Shown here piece by piece: positions 32,999 to 42,731 of a stretch of DNA of 64,000 nucleotides. The position numbers and the translations under genes were made by a program. This DNA comes from a virus. The notes beneath the pieces are model-generated. The model ran no database searches and had not been told where the DNA came from. It worked only from the letters and a program-made list of their open reading frames with translations. The DNA lies in IMG/VR virus record IMGVR_UViG_3300027896_000001, positions 1 through 64,000 of that record, one strand, 5' to 3'. Position 1 is the first letter of the stretch. Each line of letters starts with the position of its first letter.

Positions 32999-33862
32999 AT
33001 GGAAGAAGTATATCGTAATAACGGAGAAGCGACACGCGTTGCTGTGAATCTGGTGGATGCCAATGATTCACCTAATTATATGGACAATCCTGTTTTCAAT
33101 CCTGGATCCGTTATTCTCATGAAGCACAACGGGTCTATATGGGAATACGAGGATATATCCTCAAGTATTGAGTTTGCCGGAATACACAGAAAACAGGTAA
33201 TTGTTCCTCTCAGCGCGGGACAGTTACAGACCGACCATCCTGAATATCCGATCATTATTCAGTTTCAGGATACTGAAGCATCTATAACAACAACTCCGGC
33301 ACCAACAACAACCCCCGCACCAACAACTACTGGAACAACAACACCTGCACCAACGACAACCCCGGCACCAACAACTGGAGGGCCAACCACACAAGCTCCG
33401 ACGACAACTGGAGCCCCTTATGTGAAATTGTGGTACGATCATACCGTAAAAATATGGGTCAATGATATCCCAGCGAACCTGATGCGCATCAATAAAGTTC
33501 CGAACGCATCGGCTGAACTTACTCTTAAGAACCTGCATATCCAGGCCACTGACGGAGACGCTTTTACTCTTTATTCGAAAGAGGGAAGTTGTTTTGTGCT
33601 AAATGGTTTCAGATCGGCAATGACAATCAGGTCTCCAAGCAATGCGATTGATATTGATGCTGGAGACTGCGGTATCAGTATCATCAGCGGATCAGACGGA
33701 ATTCGTTCTAAGGAATTTAAATTCATTGAGGCTATGATAAAAAACCGTATAAGGAGAAATTTCCCTGAAGATGGTGATGTGACTGTTTATGACCGCAATA
33801 GTATTGACGTCTTGTACAGGATGCACGTTACTGAAGAAGAAAGAACAAGAATTCTCGGATAA
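32999..33862 (+). CDS. Tail fibre protein with Thr/Pro-rich linker
   Basis: AAGGAG precedes the ATG. This 287-residue protein has a beta-rich N-terminal domain (about 1-95), a Thr/Pro linker of repeated TTTPAP units (about 97-140) and a beta-rich C-terminal part ending in a basic helix. The linker would give a flexible, possibly glycosylated spacer. The N-terminal domain may attach to the virion. No family is recognised. Confidence 0.6.
   Translation: MEEVYRNNGEATRVAVNLVDANDSPNYMDNPVFNPGSVILMKHNGSIWEYEDISSSIEFAGIHRKQVIVPLSAGQLQTDHPEYPIIIQFQDTEASITTTPAPTTTPAPTTTGTTTPAPTTTPAPTTGGPTTQAPTTTGAPYVKLWYDHTVKIWVNDIPANLMRINKVPNASAELTLKNLHIQATDGDAFTLYSKEGSCFVLNGFRSAMTIRSPSNAIDIDAGDCGISIISGSDGIRSKEFKFIEAMIKNRIRRNFPEDGDVTVYDRNSIDVLYRMHVTEEERTRILG
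33285..33420 (+). repeat. ACN-type low-complexity repeat encoding Thr/Pro linker
   Basis: Repeated ACAACAACT/CCGGCACCA units code for TTTPAP repeats. Similar tracts recur in other genes of this block at about 35075-35190, 36733-36760 and 42675-42728, and shorter Thr runs at about 43135, 44432 and 44655. Confidence 0.8.
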
Positions 33863-33869
33863 AAAAAAT

Positions 33870-35375
33870 ATGCCGTATAGTATAAGTTTTGATAATAACA
33901 GCGGATGGTATTTGCCTAATCCAAGAACTCCATCGGATTACGCTTCTATGGCGGCTATACCTTATTCAGGGAATGGCTTTTATACTTTAGATGGTTCTGA
34001 TGTTGCTAATGGGGATTTAACAGCTCTTAAAGGGGGGCCTCCTGCTAAAGGCGACGTATGGTTTCCATCAAATTGGCCGGCATTTTTTGCCGGCATTGAC
34101 GCTGGAGAGTTTGCAACAGTTCAAGAAGCTCTCGATTCTATATTTTTTGGTCCTAGCCATTCTTGGTATGTTTATTATGGAGTCGCTCTTAATACTTCCA
34201 ATGATACAGTGGATAATGGATTTGCAACTATAAAAGGATCCCCATTATCAGCTGGAGATGTTTTCCAGATCAGTTCATATACTCCAGAAGCGCCATGGGA
34301 TATGGATGCAATGGAGTATTCCGGAAAATCCTTTTATCATGGCATGCAGGGTTTCGGATTGTATATCAGTCCTGACGGACTGCATATGTATGTTTTCAAC
34401 AATAGCGGACCTCAACTTCGTCAATATTCTTTAGGCACAGCTTTTGATTTATCTACTGTAACTTATACTGGAAAAACGCTTTCCTGGACGCATGGATCCG
34501 GACCAAGAAATATTTTCTTTTCGACTGACGGAACAAAGATGTACGCGTCTGAGGGAAGCGCGGGCGGTCCGGTTTATCAATATAGTCTCAGCACTCCTTG
34601 GGACATAACCACGGCAACAGATTCATGTTCGTATTCTCCTGCACAAATTTTAGTGTGGTTATATGGATTGACTTTTTCAAATGATGGAACAAAAATGTAT
34701 TGTTGCGATACTGATTATGGAACCAGTACGCCAATTGTTTATGAATATTCGCTTTCAGTTGCCTGGGATTTATCTTCAACAGTAACTTATTTGGGAAAAA
34801 GCCTTAATCTTAGCGGACAATGCGCGCAAGTATACGGGATCTGTATTTCTACCGACGGAACAAAGTTTTATGCAGGCGGTAATGATAATACGATTTTCGA
34901 ATACGTTCTTGGAACACCATTTGATTTAAGTACCGGAGCTTATACCGGAAAATCATGTAGTCTTGGCGCTTCAGGAAGCGTAAAATCGTTTGGCGTGGTC
35001 ATGTCAAATGATGGCGTTCGTATGTATTCGAACTGTGCTGATAGCAAGAATGTTTTTGAATATTCAGTAGAAGAAACGACTACAACAACTACTGCCGGCC
35101 CGACTACAACGTCTGGACCAACAACGACTCCTGGGCCAACAACGACTCCTGGGCCAACATCAACCACAACTCCCGGACCTACGCCACCGGTGGAACTTCC
35201 AGTAATGGAAACATTAGCTTTATATGGATATAAAAGTCCTATAGAAATGCTTGCACTTGCTACTTATGGATGGATGCAGGAAGCCGAACCTGAACCTCCT
35301 ACCGGAGCTGCATTTCTGTATATTTATGACGGGGTGATTAAGACAAATCAACTTATAGATTTGATATTGGCATAA
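33870..35375 (+). CDS. Beta-propeller tail fibre protein with Thr/Pro linker
   Basis: The start at ATG 33870 lies 8 bases after the previous stop; only a weak GGAT precedes it. From about residue 130 the 501-residue protein has at least five propeller-type repeats of the form ISxDGTKMYxxxxxxxxVYEYSLSxxWDLSTxTYxGKS. This is a family seen in phage and bacterial surface proteins. A TTTTTTAGPTTTSGPTTTPG linker follows (about 402-440), then a short C-terminal domain. It is probably a receptor-binding fibre. Confidence 0.7.
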   Translation: MPYSISFDNNSGWYLPNPRTPSDYASMAAIPYSGNGFYTLDGSDVANGDLTALKGGPPAKGDVWFPSNWPAFFAGIDAGEFATVQEALDSIFFGPSHSWYVYYGVALNTSNDTVDNGFATIKGSPLSAGDVFQISSYTPEAPWDMDAMEYSGKSFYHGMQGFGLYISPDGLHMYVFNNSGPQLRQYSLGTAFDLSTVTYTGKTLSWTHGSGPRNIFFSTDGTKMYASEGSAGGPVYQYSLSTPWDITTATDSCSYSPAQILVWLYGLTFSNDGTKMYCCDTDYGTSTPIVYEYSLSVAWDLSSTVTYLGKSLNLSGQCAQVYGICISTDGTKFYAGGNDNTIFEYVLGTPFDLSTGAYTGKSCSLGASGSVKSFGVVMSNDGVRMYSNCADSKNVFEYSVEETTTTTTAGPTTTSGPTTTPGPTTTPGPTSTTTPGPTPPVELPVMETLALYGYKSPIEMLALATYGWMQEAEPEPPTGAAFLYIYDGVIKTNQLIDLILA

Positions 35376-35386
35376 TAAGGAATTAT

Positions 35387-35905
35387 ATGAAAATTTTTAT
35401 CCCATATTCCAAGGACAGGCCGATCAAACCGGAAGTTCTGTCTTCTATACCATCTCCTTACGATGTAGTAAAAATTAACTGCACTTTTGACAAAAGCATT
35501 ATAAAACCTCAACGGATAATAATGGCGGAGAAAAAGTTTAAAGAAATCGCTTTAAGAGAAGAATATGATTTTTATATATACTTGCAAAGCGATATTGTTT
35601 TTTTAAGAAAAGAAAGTCTTTTAATGATGGAGTTATTTTTAAAAACTCATACCGATTTTGGGGCTGTGGCATTATCTAGAGTAAACATAATAAAAGGCGA
35701 CATAATTTATGATAATGATAAAAAAAATTACATTGTTAGCGGGTGTACGATGTTTACAAGGCATGGACTTGAAAAAGTTAAATTTGAATATCCTGATAAT
35801 AAGAAAAGACCGTCGGCAGCAGCTATTTCAATTTCTCTTTTTGAGGCTGGGTTAAAATACGGATACGTGGGAAGAGCAGCCGTAATAAGACATATTAGAG
35901 GATAA
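35387..35905 (+). CDS. Small glycosyltransferase-like protein (GT-A type)
   Basis: AAGGAATT precedes the ATG. The 172-residue protein has an N-terminal strand MKIFIPYSKDRP, a DFYIYLQSDIVFL segment with an SDI in the place of the DxD motif, and a C-terminal GYVGRAAVIRHIRG resembling the end of GT2-type domains. It is shorter than a full GT-A domain and clearly more AT-rich than its neighbours (for example 35530-35720), which suggests separate acquisition. Activity is uncertain. Confidence 0.5.
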   Translation: MKIFIPYSKDRPIKPEVLSSIPSPYDVVKINCTFDKSIIKPQRIIMAEKKFKEIALREEYDFYIYLQSDIVFLRKESLLMMELFLKTHTDFGAVALSRVNIIKGDIIYDNDKKNYIVSGCTMFTRHGLEKVKFEYPDNKKRPSAAAISISLFEAGLKYGYVGRAAVIRHIRG

Positions 35906-35906
35906 A

Positions 35907-38900
35907 ATGGCAACTGATATTTTTTATGACATATCGCTTGATGGTCATGGCGACGGAAGTGAAGAAGATCCTTTCACTTGGGACGATGCCATGGATAATG
36001 AGAACGAATACGGATGGATAAATCCGTGGGGTGATACTAATTTTTATATTCGTGGAATCAGACATCTTTCTTCAGGTGATATTCATATTTGTGAGTCATG
36101 CGCGGCTTCCTGCCGTTTGTTGCCATGGGACCTTGAACAATACGGACCATGGAGAATCGGGATAGACTCAGGATCAATAACAATATTTGGTTATGAAACG
36201 CCAGGTTATGAATTGAATGGAGCTGTTCTAAAAGCAACGACAGTAACTATTGACAGTCCATATTATAGTCTTCCTGTTTATCGTACTATTGTAATGGCAG
36301 ACACCATATATCTGAACATTAATTATTACAGTCCAGATTCGTATGTCAATTATATATCCGGATCTTCTTTTATAGCCTCTAATCATATTGGTTTTGATGG
36401 CGCCCCTGATCCTTATACAAGCCGTTTTATGGATTGTATTTTTGAATTTTCTACCGCCTCTATATCATCTTCAAGTTATGTTGACTTTTTTTCATGTGTA
36501 ATGCCTGCCGGCTTGGGCGGCGGTCATCCATCGTTTTCAAATTGTCAAACAGACTGGACTTCGACTGAATGGCCTGAATGGAACGATACGAATTTAGCTC
36601 ATTGGGCACAGAGTCTTCTGTCTGTTGGCATTTCAACTCCTCCTCAACCGGGAACTCCTCCATATTCCAATTATGCAACTGGAATGGCTGGAGAAGCCAG
36701 GACCGGAATCGGATTTCTGTATTTTGACACTCCGACAACAACAACACCAGCTCCGGAATTATATCATATAGAAATACATCATTCTGAGACAAACAGGCCG
36801 TCATCCGACCTTGTGGCGTCCAATGTTTTTGATACCACGTTTGAATCTGAGGCTGTCAATCAACTTCCAAGCGAAATGCTGGCTAAAGATTTTAATATCA
36901 GTGAGTTTATTTACAGCAATTATCAAATCAATAATGAGGGGTCGGGGGAAACATTCTGGCTTGATAATAGCGTTGTTTATGGAATGAAAGGTTTGAGAAG
37001 GTATGGAATCGGTTATTTCTATTTCTATATTGCTGTTCCCAATCCTGATGTGGTAGAGCCTGTTGAAAGCCAGGATTATACTGAAGAACTCCCAACCGAG
37101 ATTAAGTTCTGGGATTGGCTTACGACATTCTGGGATTTTCTTACCGATAAAGATCGCGAGATGTTCGAGAATTACTGGCTGGGAATGAAACTGTGCGGAG
37201 ATTCTCTGCTGAAAAAAGCCAACAGGATGATGAGCGCGTCAGGCCCCGAGAGTTCAACTGAGCATTTATACGAGGATTATTATGAACTTCTCGTGAGCCC
37301 GCTTGTTTCCAAACCGATAAATCTCGATCCTACGAATCAAGGAGAGAACTTCATCATTCGTCCGATATCAAAACTGCTTATTGAGCCGGAATACGGTGAG
37401 GACATGAAGCCTGTATATCATGACATGATAGAAATATCAGCCACGGATTATTACAAAATCAGGTCAATTGGACTTGGCTGTTATGTCGTTCTTCGGGTCA
37501 ATAACCAGGACGTTCCTGACCAGTTCTTTAAAATATACAACCTCATGTCGTCCGAAGAATCGCAATCAAGCGGAAGATATTATCCTCCGGCCGGAAATAT
37601 ATGGCAGATAGACCATTATGTTCCCGACAAAACAAAGTTTAAATACATGATAGTTATTGAAGGAGACCTGTCATATATCGATGATAATTCTTTTATATTT
37701 TATCTCACTACAGGGCGCGCGTACGATGTTGATGCGTGGGTTGTTTCCCTTCCTGTTCTTCATACCCATATTTCAACAGGTTTCCCCATTGAGTTCAAGA
37801 ACGGCAGGGATTACGACCTGAAAGAACACATAGTAGAGTTTAATCACAACATTTTTGAATCCAAAGAAGTAAGCGTCGCTGACATTCTGTATTGCGCCAA
37901 AACCCCGATTATAGAACATTACCTTTACGATATGTTCGGGAAAATAGTAGGCATACCGGATTGGCTGGCCTATAACCACAACAACATCTCAGGTAAAGCT
38001 GCGATTAATGCCGCGCTTCTTTCTCTTCAGAACATCAGCACCGTGACTGATTACTGCAGGGCGTTGAATGTGTTTTACGGGCTTCCGGTGGCGCCAAGGA
38101 ACAGCAAGGTGATCGGGCTTTACGAATCATACGCTTATGAGATTACTGATATTTCTGAAGACCATAACACGATAACCATTTCACTGCCGGCCGGGTCAAG
38201 CCTTCATCCATTCGTTCAGCCGGGCGGACGGTTCATGTGTGAGGGAAAGAAGGATGTCATCATAGACGGGGTTTTGGATCGTGATCTTGGAACAGTGAAA
38301 TTGCGGGACGGGTCTGAACTATCCGTTGGTGATTCGCTGTTTATAAAATTGAGAAATAAATTTATATTGAAAGACGCTGTTGCAGAGACTCTTGAAGACG
38401 CGTCCTATGTTATAATTTACAGTCCAGAGGGGCACGAAGCCATTCAGCATCTTGTAGACTACATAAACACCACATCTGGAGGAAAGAGATATCCGGAGAT
38501 GCTCATTTACGGAACCGAGAAATTGGCACACAATATAAACGGCATTTATCATATAACTAAATCGGAACCGTTGCCGGGTTCAGCTCAAATAGTAAAATTG
38601 ACATTGTATAAAAAGGCTGTATCAGAAGAGCCGTTGTATAATGATTTTATCGGTTACAATCTTTTTGAAGACACGGCTGGAAACAAACATGGTGTTGTGC
38701 ATATTCCCTGGCCGACCCACAAGTTCTTGTATCTGCTCATGGAGGGGAATGAATATTTCAAGGCGTATTTGGACTCTCCTATTGACACCGTTTTTGATGA
38801 AGAAGACTCCGTAATCAAGTATCAGGTTCTTGCCAGAAACGTGTCTGTTTTCACAAAAAACATGTTTCCAAACTGGGATCAGTTCGATCATTTCAAGAGA

Positions 38901-39005
38901 TATAATGGCCTGAGTCTTGAGTCTGATGTGCTTGAGGTTACGAAGTCGCTTCCAGGGGCTTTATACGGAAATTATTTCCCAAGTGGTTATATCGAGACAA
39001 AATAA
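35907..39005 (+). CDS. Large tail protein with N-terminal beta-solenoid and baseplate-type domain
   Basis: GAGGATAAA precedes the ATG. Of 1032 residues, 1-270 are beta-rich with parallel-helix character (SSGDIHICESC..., FYIRGIRHL), then a short TPTTTTPAP linker near residue 275. From about 395 there is a helical segment IKFWDWLTTFWDFLTDKDRE followed by beta-rich structure to the end. The C-terminal part may contact the baseplate while the N-terminal part is the exposed domain. No enzyme motif was found. Confidence 0.6.
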   Translation: MATDIFYDISLDGHGDGSEEDPFTWDDAMDNENEYGWINPWGDTNFYIRGIRHLSSGDIHICESCAASCRLLPWDLEQYGPWRIGIDSGSITIFGYETPGYELNGAVLKATTVTIDSPYYSLPVYRTIVMADTIYLNINYYSPDSYVNYISGSSFIASNHIGFDGAPDPYTSRFMDCIFEFSTASISSSSYVDFFSCVMPAGLGGGHPSFSNCQTDWTSTEWPEWNDTNLAHWAQSLLSVGISTPPQPGTPPYSNYATGMAGEARTGIGFLYFDTPTTTTPAPELYHIEIHHSETNRPSSDLVASNVFDTTFESEAVNQLPSEMLAKDFNISEFIYSNYQINNEGSGETFWLDNSVVYGMKGLRRYGIGYFYFYIAVPNPDVVEPVESQDYTEELPTEIKFWDWLTTFWDFLTDKDREMFENYWLGMKLCGDSLLKKANRMMSASGPESSTEHLYEDYYELLVSPLVSKPINLDPTNQGENFIIRPISKLLIEPEYGEDMKPVYHDMIEISATDYYKIRSIGLGCYVVLRVNNQDVPDQFFKIYNLMSSEESQSSGRYYPPAGNIWQIDHYVPDKTKFKYMIVIEGDLSYIDDNSFIFYLTTGRAYDVDAWVVSLPVLHTHISTGFPIEFKNGRDYDLKEHIVEFNHNIFESKEVSVADILYCAKTPIIEHYLYDMFGKIVGIPDWLAYNHNNISGKAAINAALLSLQNISTVTDYCRALNVFYGLPVAPRNSKVIGLYESYAYEITDISEDHNTITISLPAGSSLHPFVQPGGRFMCEGKKDVIIDGVLDRDLGTVKLRDGSELSVGDSLFIKLRNKFILKDAVAETLEDASYVIIYSPEGHEAIQHLVDYINTTSGGKRYPEMLIYGTEKLAHNINGIYHITKSEPLPGSAQIVKLTLYKKAVSEEPLYNDFIGYNLFEDTAGNKHGVVHIPWPTHKFLYLLMEGNEYFKAYLDSPIDTVFDEEDSVIKYQVLARNVSVFTKNMFPNWDQFDHFKRYNGLSLESDVLEVTKSLPGALYGNYFPSGYIETK

Positions 39006-39023
39006 CTATATTTATAGTATAAT
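38994..39023 (+). promoter_or_regulatory. Possible internal promoter
   Basis: GAGACA (38994-38999) and a perfect TATAAT (39018-39023) are 18 bases apart in the gap between two fibre genes, with the next ATG 19 bases downstream. The -35 match is only four of six. Confidence 0.3.
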
Positions 39024-39041
39024 AATCGTGAAAGGCCGTTC

Positions 39042-39470
39042 ATGAAAACAAAACCAGAGATACGCAAAAAAATGCTGGAAGTTCTTAAAGACGCTATAAC
39101 GGTCGGTCATGACATTTATGTTCCCGAAAAAATAATAAGGTTTTACGATAATGAGCATCACTGTCTTTGCGAACTTGGTTATAATTCATTGGAACAGAGG
39201 GTTGAGGGTGAAAAAGTATCATACTTATTTTTGGCTTCGGATAACGGATACGTCCTTCGTGGAACCACAATAGCGGCCGGCCGAGTATTAACTTTAGAAA
39301 TTCAAGGAGCAGTTGCTGGAATAAACGAACTTGATGACTCTTTAATAATAGGCACTGTTGGCAATATCATTTCGAAATCTTCCGATCTTAAATTCAATAT
39401 GACCGATTGGCCTAATGAGGCCAATATTACAGTCACAAGAATGGCTATTGTTCTGCCGCAAGGCACCTAA
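39042..39470 (+). CDS. Hypothetical tail protein (142 aa)
   Basis: The ATG follows GAAAGGCC. The protein has a short N-terminal helix and a beta-rich body (LTLEIQGAVAGINELDDSLIIGTVG) ending in a strand. It fits a small fibre or adaptor domain in the receptor-binding block. Not recognised. Confidence 0.6.
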   Translation: MKTKPEIRKKMLEVLKDAITVGHDIYVPEKIIRFYDNEHHCLCELGYNSLEQRVEGEKVSYLFLASDNGYVLRGTTIAAGRVLTLEIQGAVAGINELDDSLIIGTVGNIISKSSDLKFNMTDWPNEANITVTRMAIVLPQGT

Positions 39471-39484
39471 AAACGGAGTAGTTT

Positions 39485-40912
39485 ATGCAAACCTCGGTAT
39501 GGCGTGAAATCCTCGATGATTCTATTTCTGGAGATAAAATACACGGTGGCGTTATTGATTATCTTGACAGCCTCGATACTGAGATTCTTCATGTTCCATC
39601 TCAGACAAATCATCAGCGAACAGGCACCGGAACAATAGATGGAGCTGGTTTTTCAATTGGATTTTTACAAAAAATAGGATTTATAGGAGCGCATGATTTC
39701 GTTGCTCAAGGTAATCCCGGTCCGTCTGCAAATTTTATTGTAAATAATACTTCAGGTCTTCCTGTAGCAAAACTTTCAAGCATAGGCAACGCAAGTATTC
39801 TTGAGCTTTTTGATGAAAGTGGTTCTGTTTCAAAAGCAAAATTAACCGGCGCTTCTAATGGAATAAATTATTTAATAAATAGATTGGTTATAGGACAAAC
39901 TACTCCTTTATATCCTGCTGTGTATGGTGCAACCCTTCTTGACGTGGCTGTTGGGATTTATTCTCCAGCTCTTTTATCTGAAGATACAAAATTTCGTCAT
40001 CCATCCTCGTCGGCAGTTGTAAGTTGTCGCGCGTGGTATGCTCAATATTTAGGTTATAAAATTTATTTGGATACTATTGCTGCTCTTGGAATACAAGATG
40101 TTCCGGCAGAAGCGTTTGATTCTCTTTCCAATATGGGAACTGATATTTCGATATCTCATGAGCAATGGGAATTGCTCGGTTTGCTTGATCAAGATGTAAG
40201 TAATGGAGCAGACGTTGCTTTTGGAAGAATAGATTGTAATGAAATGCATGCCACAAGCATATGCTCTGCATATCAGTTTGGAGTTTCCGGAACTGGATGC
40301 TGGATACATTCTAATGAGGATATAACTGCTGACGGTGACATATCGGCAGTTGGCGATGTTAATGGTGATACAGTACATGGTAATTTATTGACAACAGTTA
40401 ATGGAATGAAAGAGCACGGACGAAGCGTCGCGGCCGGTTATTGGGAAGAAACTTATGACATTACTCAACTTAACACTAGCGATTTTTGTTTTAATTTTTA
40501 TACCAATAATACACCATTGGCATTTGAGGATGCAAGCAGAGTCAGTGGAGGATATGCAAAATATACAATAATTGGAAATACTGTTCATCTTTCATTAATG
40601 GTTGATTGTAACAGGGCTGCCGGAGCATGGAACAGGGTTGTAATAAATTTTGGAAGTTCAGCTGCAGGGGTAAAATTAAAACCACTTGAAATTGCATTTG
40701 CTCTTAGTTTTTTTGAAGGATCTGTTCGTTGGAGAAACCCGACTGCATACCTATACGGTGACGGAGTAGCCAGCGTGCCTTGTGAGGTGTGGATCAGAGA
40801 TCAATCAATATGGATTCGTAGATGCGATAATGGTAATTTTACTATAGGCCTTCCTGGAGGCGGATTCAATAATTCATTTAGTCTTTCGTTGACATATCAA
40901 AAAAATCCTTAA
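39485..40912 (+). CDS. Tail fibre protein (475 aa)
   Basis: The ATG follows GGAGTAGTTT. The N-terminus VWREILDDSISGDKIHGGVI is typical of fibre proteins that bind the baseplate. The middle is beta-solenoid-like with NGDTVHGN turns. The last 150 residues, IIGNTVHLSLMVDCN through AYLYGDGVASVPCEVWIRD, resemble the beta-sandwich tip domains of phage fibres. No lytic motif is evident. Confidence 0.65.
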   Translation: MQTSVWREILDDSISGDKIHGGVIDYLDSLDTEILHVPSQTNHQRTGTGTIDGAGFSIGFLQKIGFIGAHDFVAQGNPGPSANFIVNNTSGLPVAKLSSIGNASILELFDESGSVSKAKLTGASNGINYLINRLVIGQTTPLYPAVYGATLLDVAVGIYSPALLSEDTKFRHPSSSAVVSCRAWYAQYLGYKIYLDTIAALGIQDVPAEAFDSLSNMGTDISISHEQWELLGLLDQDVSNGADVAFGRIDCNEMHATSICSAYQFGVSGTGCWIHSNEDITADGDISAVGDVNGDTVHGNLLTTVNGMKEHGRSVAAGYWEETYDITQLNTSDFCFNFYTNNTPLAFEDASRVSGGYAKYTIIGNTVHLSLMVDCNRAAGAWNRVVINFGSSAAGVKLKPLEIAFALSFFEGSVRWRNPTAYLYGDGVASVPCEVWIRDQSIWIRRCDNGNFTIGLPGGGFNNSFSLSLTYQKNP

Positions 40913-40928
40913 CTTAATAAGGTGAACT

Positions 40929-41489
40929 ATGAAAACACCGCAAGTGATTAATCTGAATGAGGACAAAGTTCTTTGTTTTGACGGCGATAACGTCATCGAT
41001 GACACCGATCAGTTGCCGCTTGGCAAGTCGCATCAAAAGACATCGATTTCGGTTCAGCTCGATGCATGGGACTTGATGTCCAATTCACACGTTGGCCCAA
41101 TAACCGAAGCAATGCTGGAATATCATAGTGAAATAGACTGCTGGACAATGGATGTCAGCACTATATTTGGATTCGCGACTGATCGCCATAAATATGTCAT
41201 GATGATCTCCGCAACCGACGACTCCAACATGAGAGATTTTAAAGTTAATGAATTCTGCATAGACAACGACTCTTTCGAGGCGACACTGATGCGTCTGCCT
41301 TATCAAATAGAAATCGGTGGTGGAGAAGCGTGGATGAGATGGTATGCCACTACTGGTGATTTTGGCAATCCGTCACTTGCGCTCTATGAAGCTAAAGCAT
41401 TTGAAGGCGGAGTTGGAATAACCTACGCGACAGACGTGTCAAGAGTTACTCATAGAGGACCGATTGTCTCAACGAATCAGCCTCAATAA
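40929..41489 (+). CDS. Hypothetical tail protein (186 aa)
   Basis: AAGGTGAACT precedes the ATG. The protein is beta-rich with VLCFDGDNVIDDTDQLPLGK near the N-terminus and VEIGGGEAWMRWYA near the end. It lies between fibre genes and is probably a virion accessory protein. Not recognised. Confidence 0.6.
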   Translation: MKTPQVINLNEDKVLCFDGDNVIDDTDQLPLGKSHQKTSISVQLDAWDLMSNSHVGPITEAMLEYHSEIDCWTMDVSTIFGFATDRHKYVMMISATDDSNMRDFKVNEFCIDNDSFEATLMRLPYQIEIGGGEAWMRWYATTGDFGNPSLALYEAKAFEGGVGITYATDVSRVTHRGPIVSTNQPQ

Positions 41490-41501
41490 TTTAAGGAAAT
41501 C

Positions 41502-42731
41502 ATGCCGGCAATAAGAGCAAACAGTTTCGCCAATCCAATAGGCGATATGGCGGCCTTTGATCATGGGATAAAGGCCGTTGCTTCATCTATTACGTTTTCT
41601 GTCGGAACGCAGGCAGGGACGGAAGAGGGATATTTAAGAAAAAACGTCGCTGGAGATTCCGTTGCCGCTATTGTTACAAACGGCATTCTTGAATTCAGTT
41701 TTCCTCAGACTCATCCATTAATCGGAATAGGAGACCAGGTTCAAACATCGGAAGGCAATTATTATCTGAACAGAAAAATATCTCCGTCAGTATGGGAAGT
41801 ACGGGTTCCAACTGGTGTTCCTGATAGCGCGCCTGTTGAAGCGCTGGTCACTACAATAGATAAAATGTATCCAAGTCTTGCCGCGGCAATGGACCCTGGC
41901 ACCGGAATACTCAATCTTCTTGGAACGTCTGATTTAAAAGCGCTTCGAATGGCTTTACGCATTGCTCTTTATGAAATGACAGAAACAATTTCTTCTCCTA
42001 TAGAAGTGAGTTCCGACTGGGTCACTGATGAAGAACACAATGTCAATATTTTCACTCCTTATGATATAAGAACAGAATGCAATTCCAGACAACGCCATTG
42101 GGGAGTGAAAGGGTCTGGATACAAACTCATTGTTACCAATCCCAGCATGGGAATGATTATAGCGGAACCGTACTGCAGGATCGAGGGCCTTCATATTGAT
42201 GGCGGAAACGGCCATGATAATGTTCTTATTTATCACGGATCGGATGGCCTGTTTAAAACAAAAATTCTTAATAATATCCTGAGTTATGGCAAGACCGGGG
42301 TTTTTGCAGATGAAGAACCGGCGGGAAATCAGGTTGTTGCCGGAAACATTATATATGGAATGTATCAGGCAGGAATTGAAGCTACGCATCGTCGTTTTAA
42401 TATTTATAATAATACGATTGTAAAATGCAATTACGGAATTACCATATCTGGAAACGGCACGCCTTATGTTAAAAACAACCTGGTTCAAGAATGCTCTGTG
42501 GATATAAATGTTTCTGACGAATCAAGTCCTTCATCAAGTGAGAGTCCGTCATCGAGCGAAAGTCCATCGGCAAGCGAGAGTCCGTCTGAGAGCGAAAGTC
42601 CATCATCTAGTGAGAGTCCGTCATCGAGTGAGTCGGAGAGCCCAAGTCCGTCAGCAAGCGAATCATCAACCCCAAGTGCGACTACAACACCGGCACCAAC
42701 CACACCAGCACCAACTACACCGGCACCATAA
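41502..42731 (+). CDS. Tail spike, beta-helix module with Ser/Pro linker (upstream part of split spike)
   Basis: AAGGAAATC precedes the ATG. This 409-residue protein has a module that recurs four times in the next gene. It consists of a FSVG strand region, ECNSRQRHWG, a V/IEGLHIDGG core and right-handed beta-helix rungs (NNTIVKCNYGITISGN). After about residue 338 it changes to a Ser/Pro/Glu linker (SESPSSSESP repeats, then TTPAP) and stops. The terminal beta-helix segment expected next in the module is instead encoded at the start of the following gene. The stop and next ATG overlap as TAATG. Confidence 0.65.
   Translation: MPAIRANSFANPIGDMAAFDHGIKAVASSITFSVGTQAGTEEGYLRKNVAGDSVAAIVTNGILEFSFPQTHPLIGIGDQVQTSEGNYYLNRKISPSVWEVRVPTGVPDSAPVEALVTTIDKMYPSLAAAMDPGTGILNLLGTSDLKALRMALRIALYEMTETISSPIEVSSDWVTDEEHNVNIFTPYDIRTECNSRQRHWGVKGSGYKLIVTNPSMGMIIAEPYCRIEGLHIDGGNGHDNVLIYHGSDGLFKTKILNNILSYGKTGVFADEEPAGNQVVAGNIIYGMYQAGIEATHRRFNIYNNTIVKCNYGITISGNGTPYVKNNLVQECSVDINVSDESSPSSSESPSSSESPSASESPSESESPSSSESPSSSESESPSPSASESSTPSATTTPAPTTPAPTTPAP
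42525..42728 (+). repeat. Tandem low-complexity repeat encoding Ser/Pro/Glu and Thr/Pro linker
   Basis: Imperfect 18-base units close to AGTCCGTCATCGAGCGAG are repeated about seven times (SPSSSE repeats). They are followed by CCGGCACCAACCACA units (TTPAP). The tract lies exactly at the boundary between the two spike frames. Confidence 0.85.

Noticed and set aside
33789-33870. An upstream in-frame ATG would give the propeller protein a lipoprotein-like start with an LTSC box.
   Set aside because: It lies inside the previous gene in another frame, has no ribosome site, and the following residues are charged instead of forming a clean signal; the later start 8 bases past the stop is simpler.
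42525-42728. Regular short repeats looked at first like a CRISPR array.
   Set aside because: The units are 18 bases without spacers, stay in frame and encode Ser/Pro/Glu and Thr/Pro linkers.
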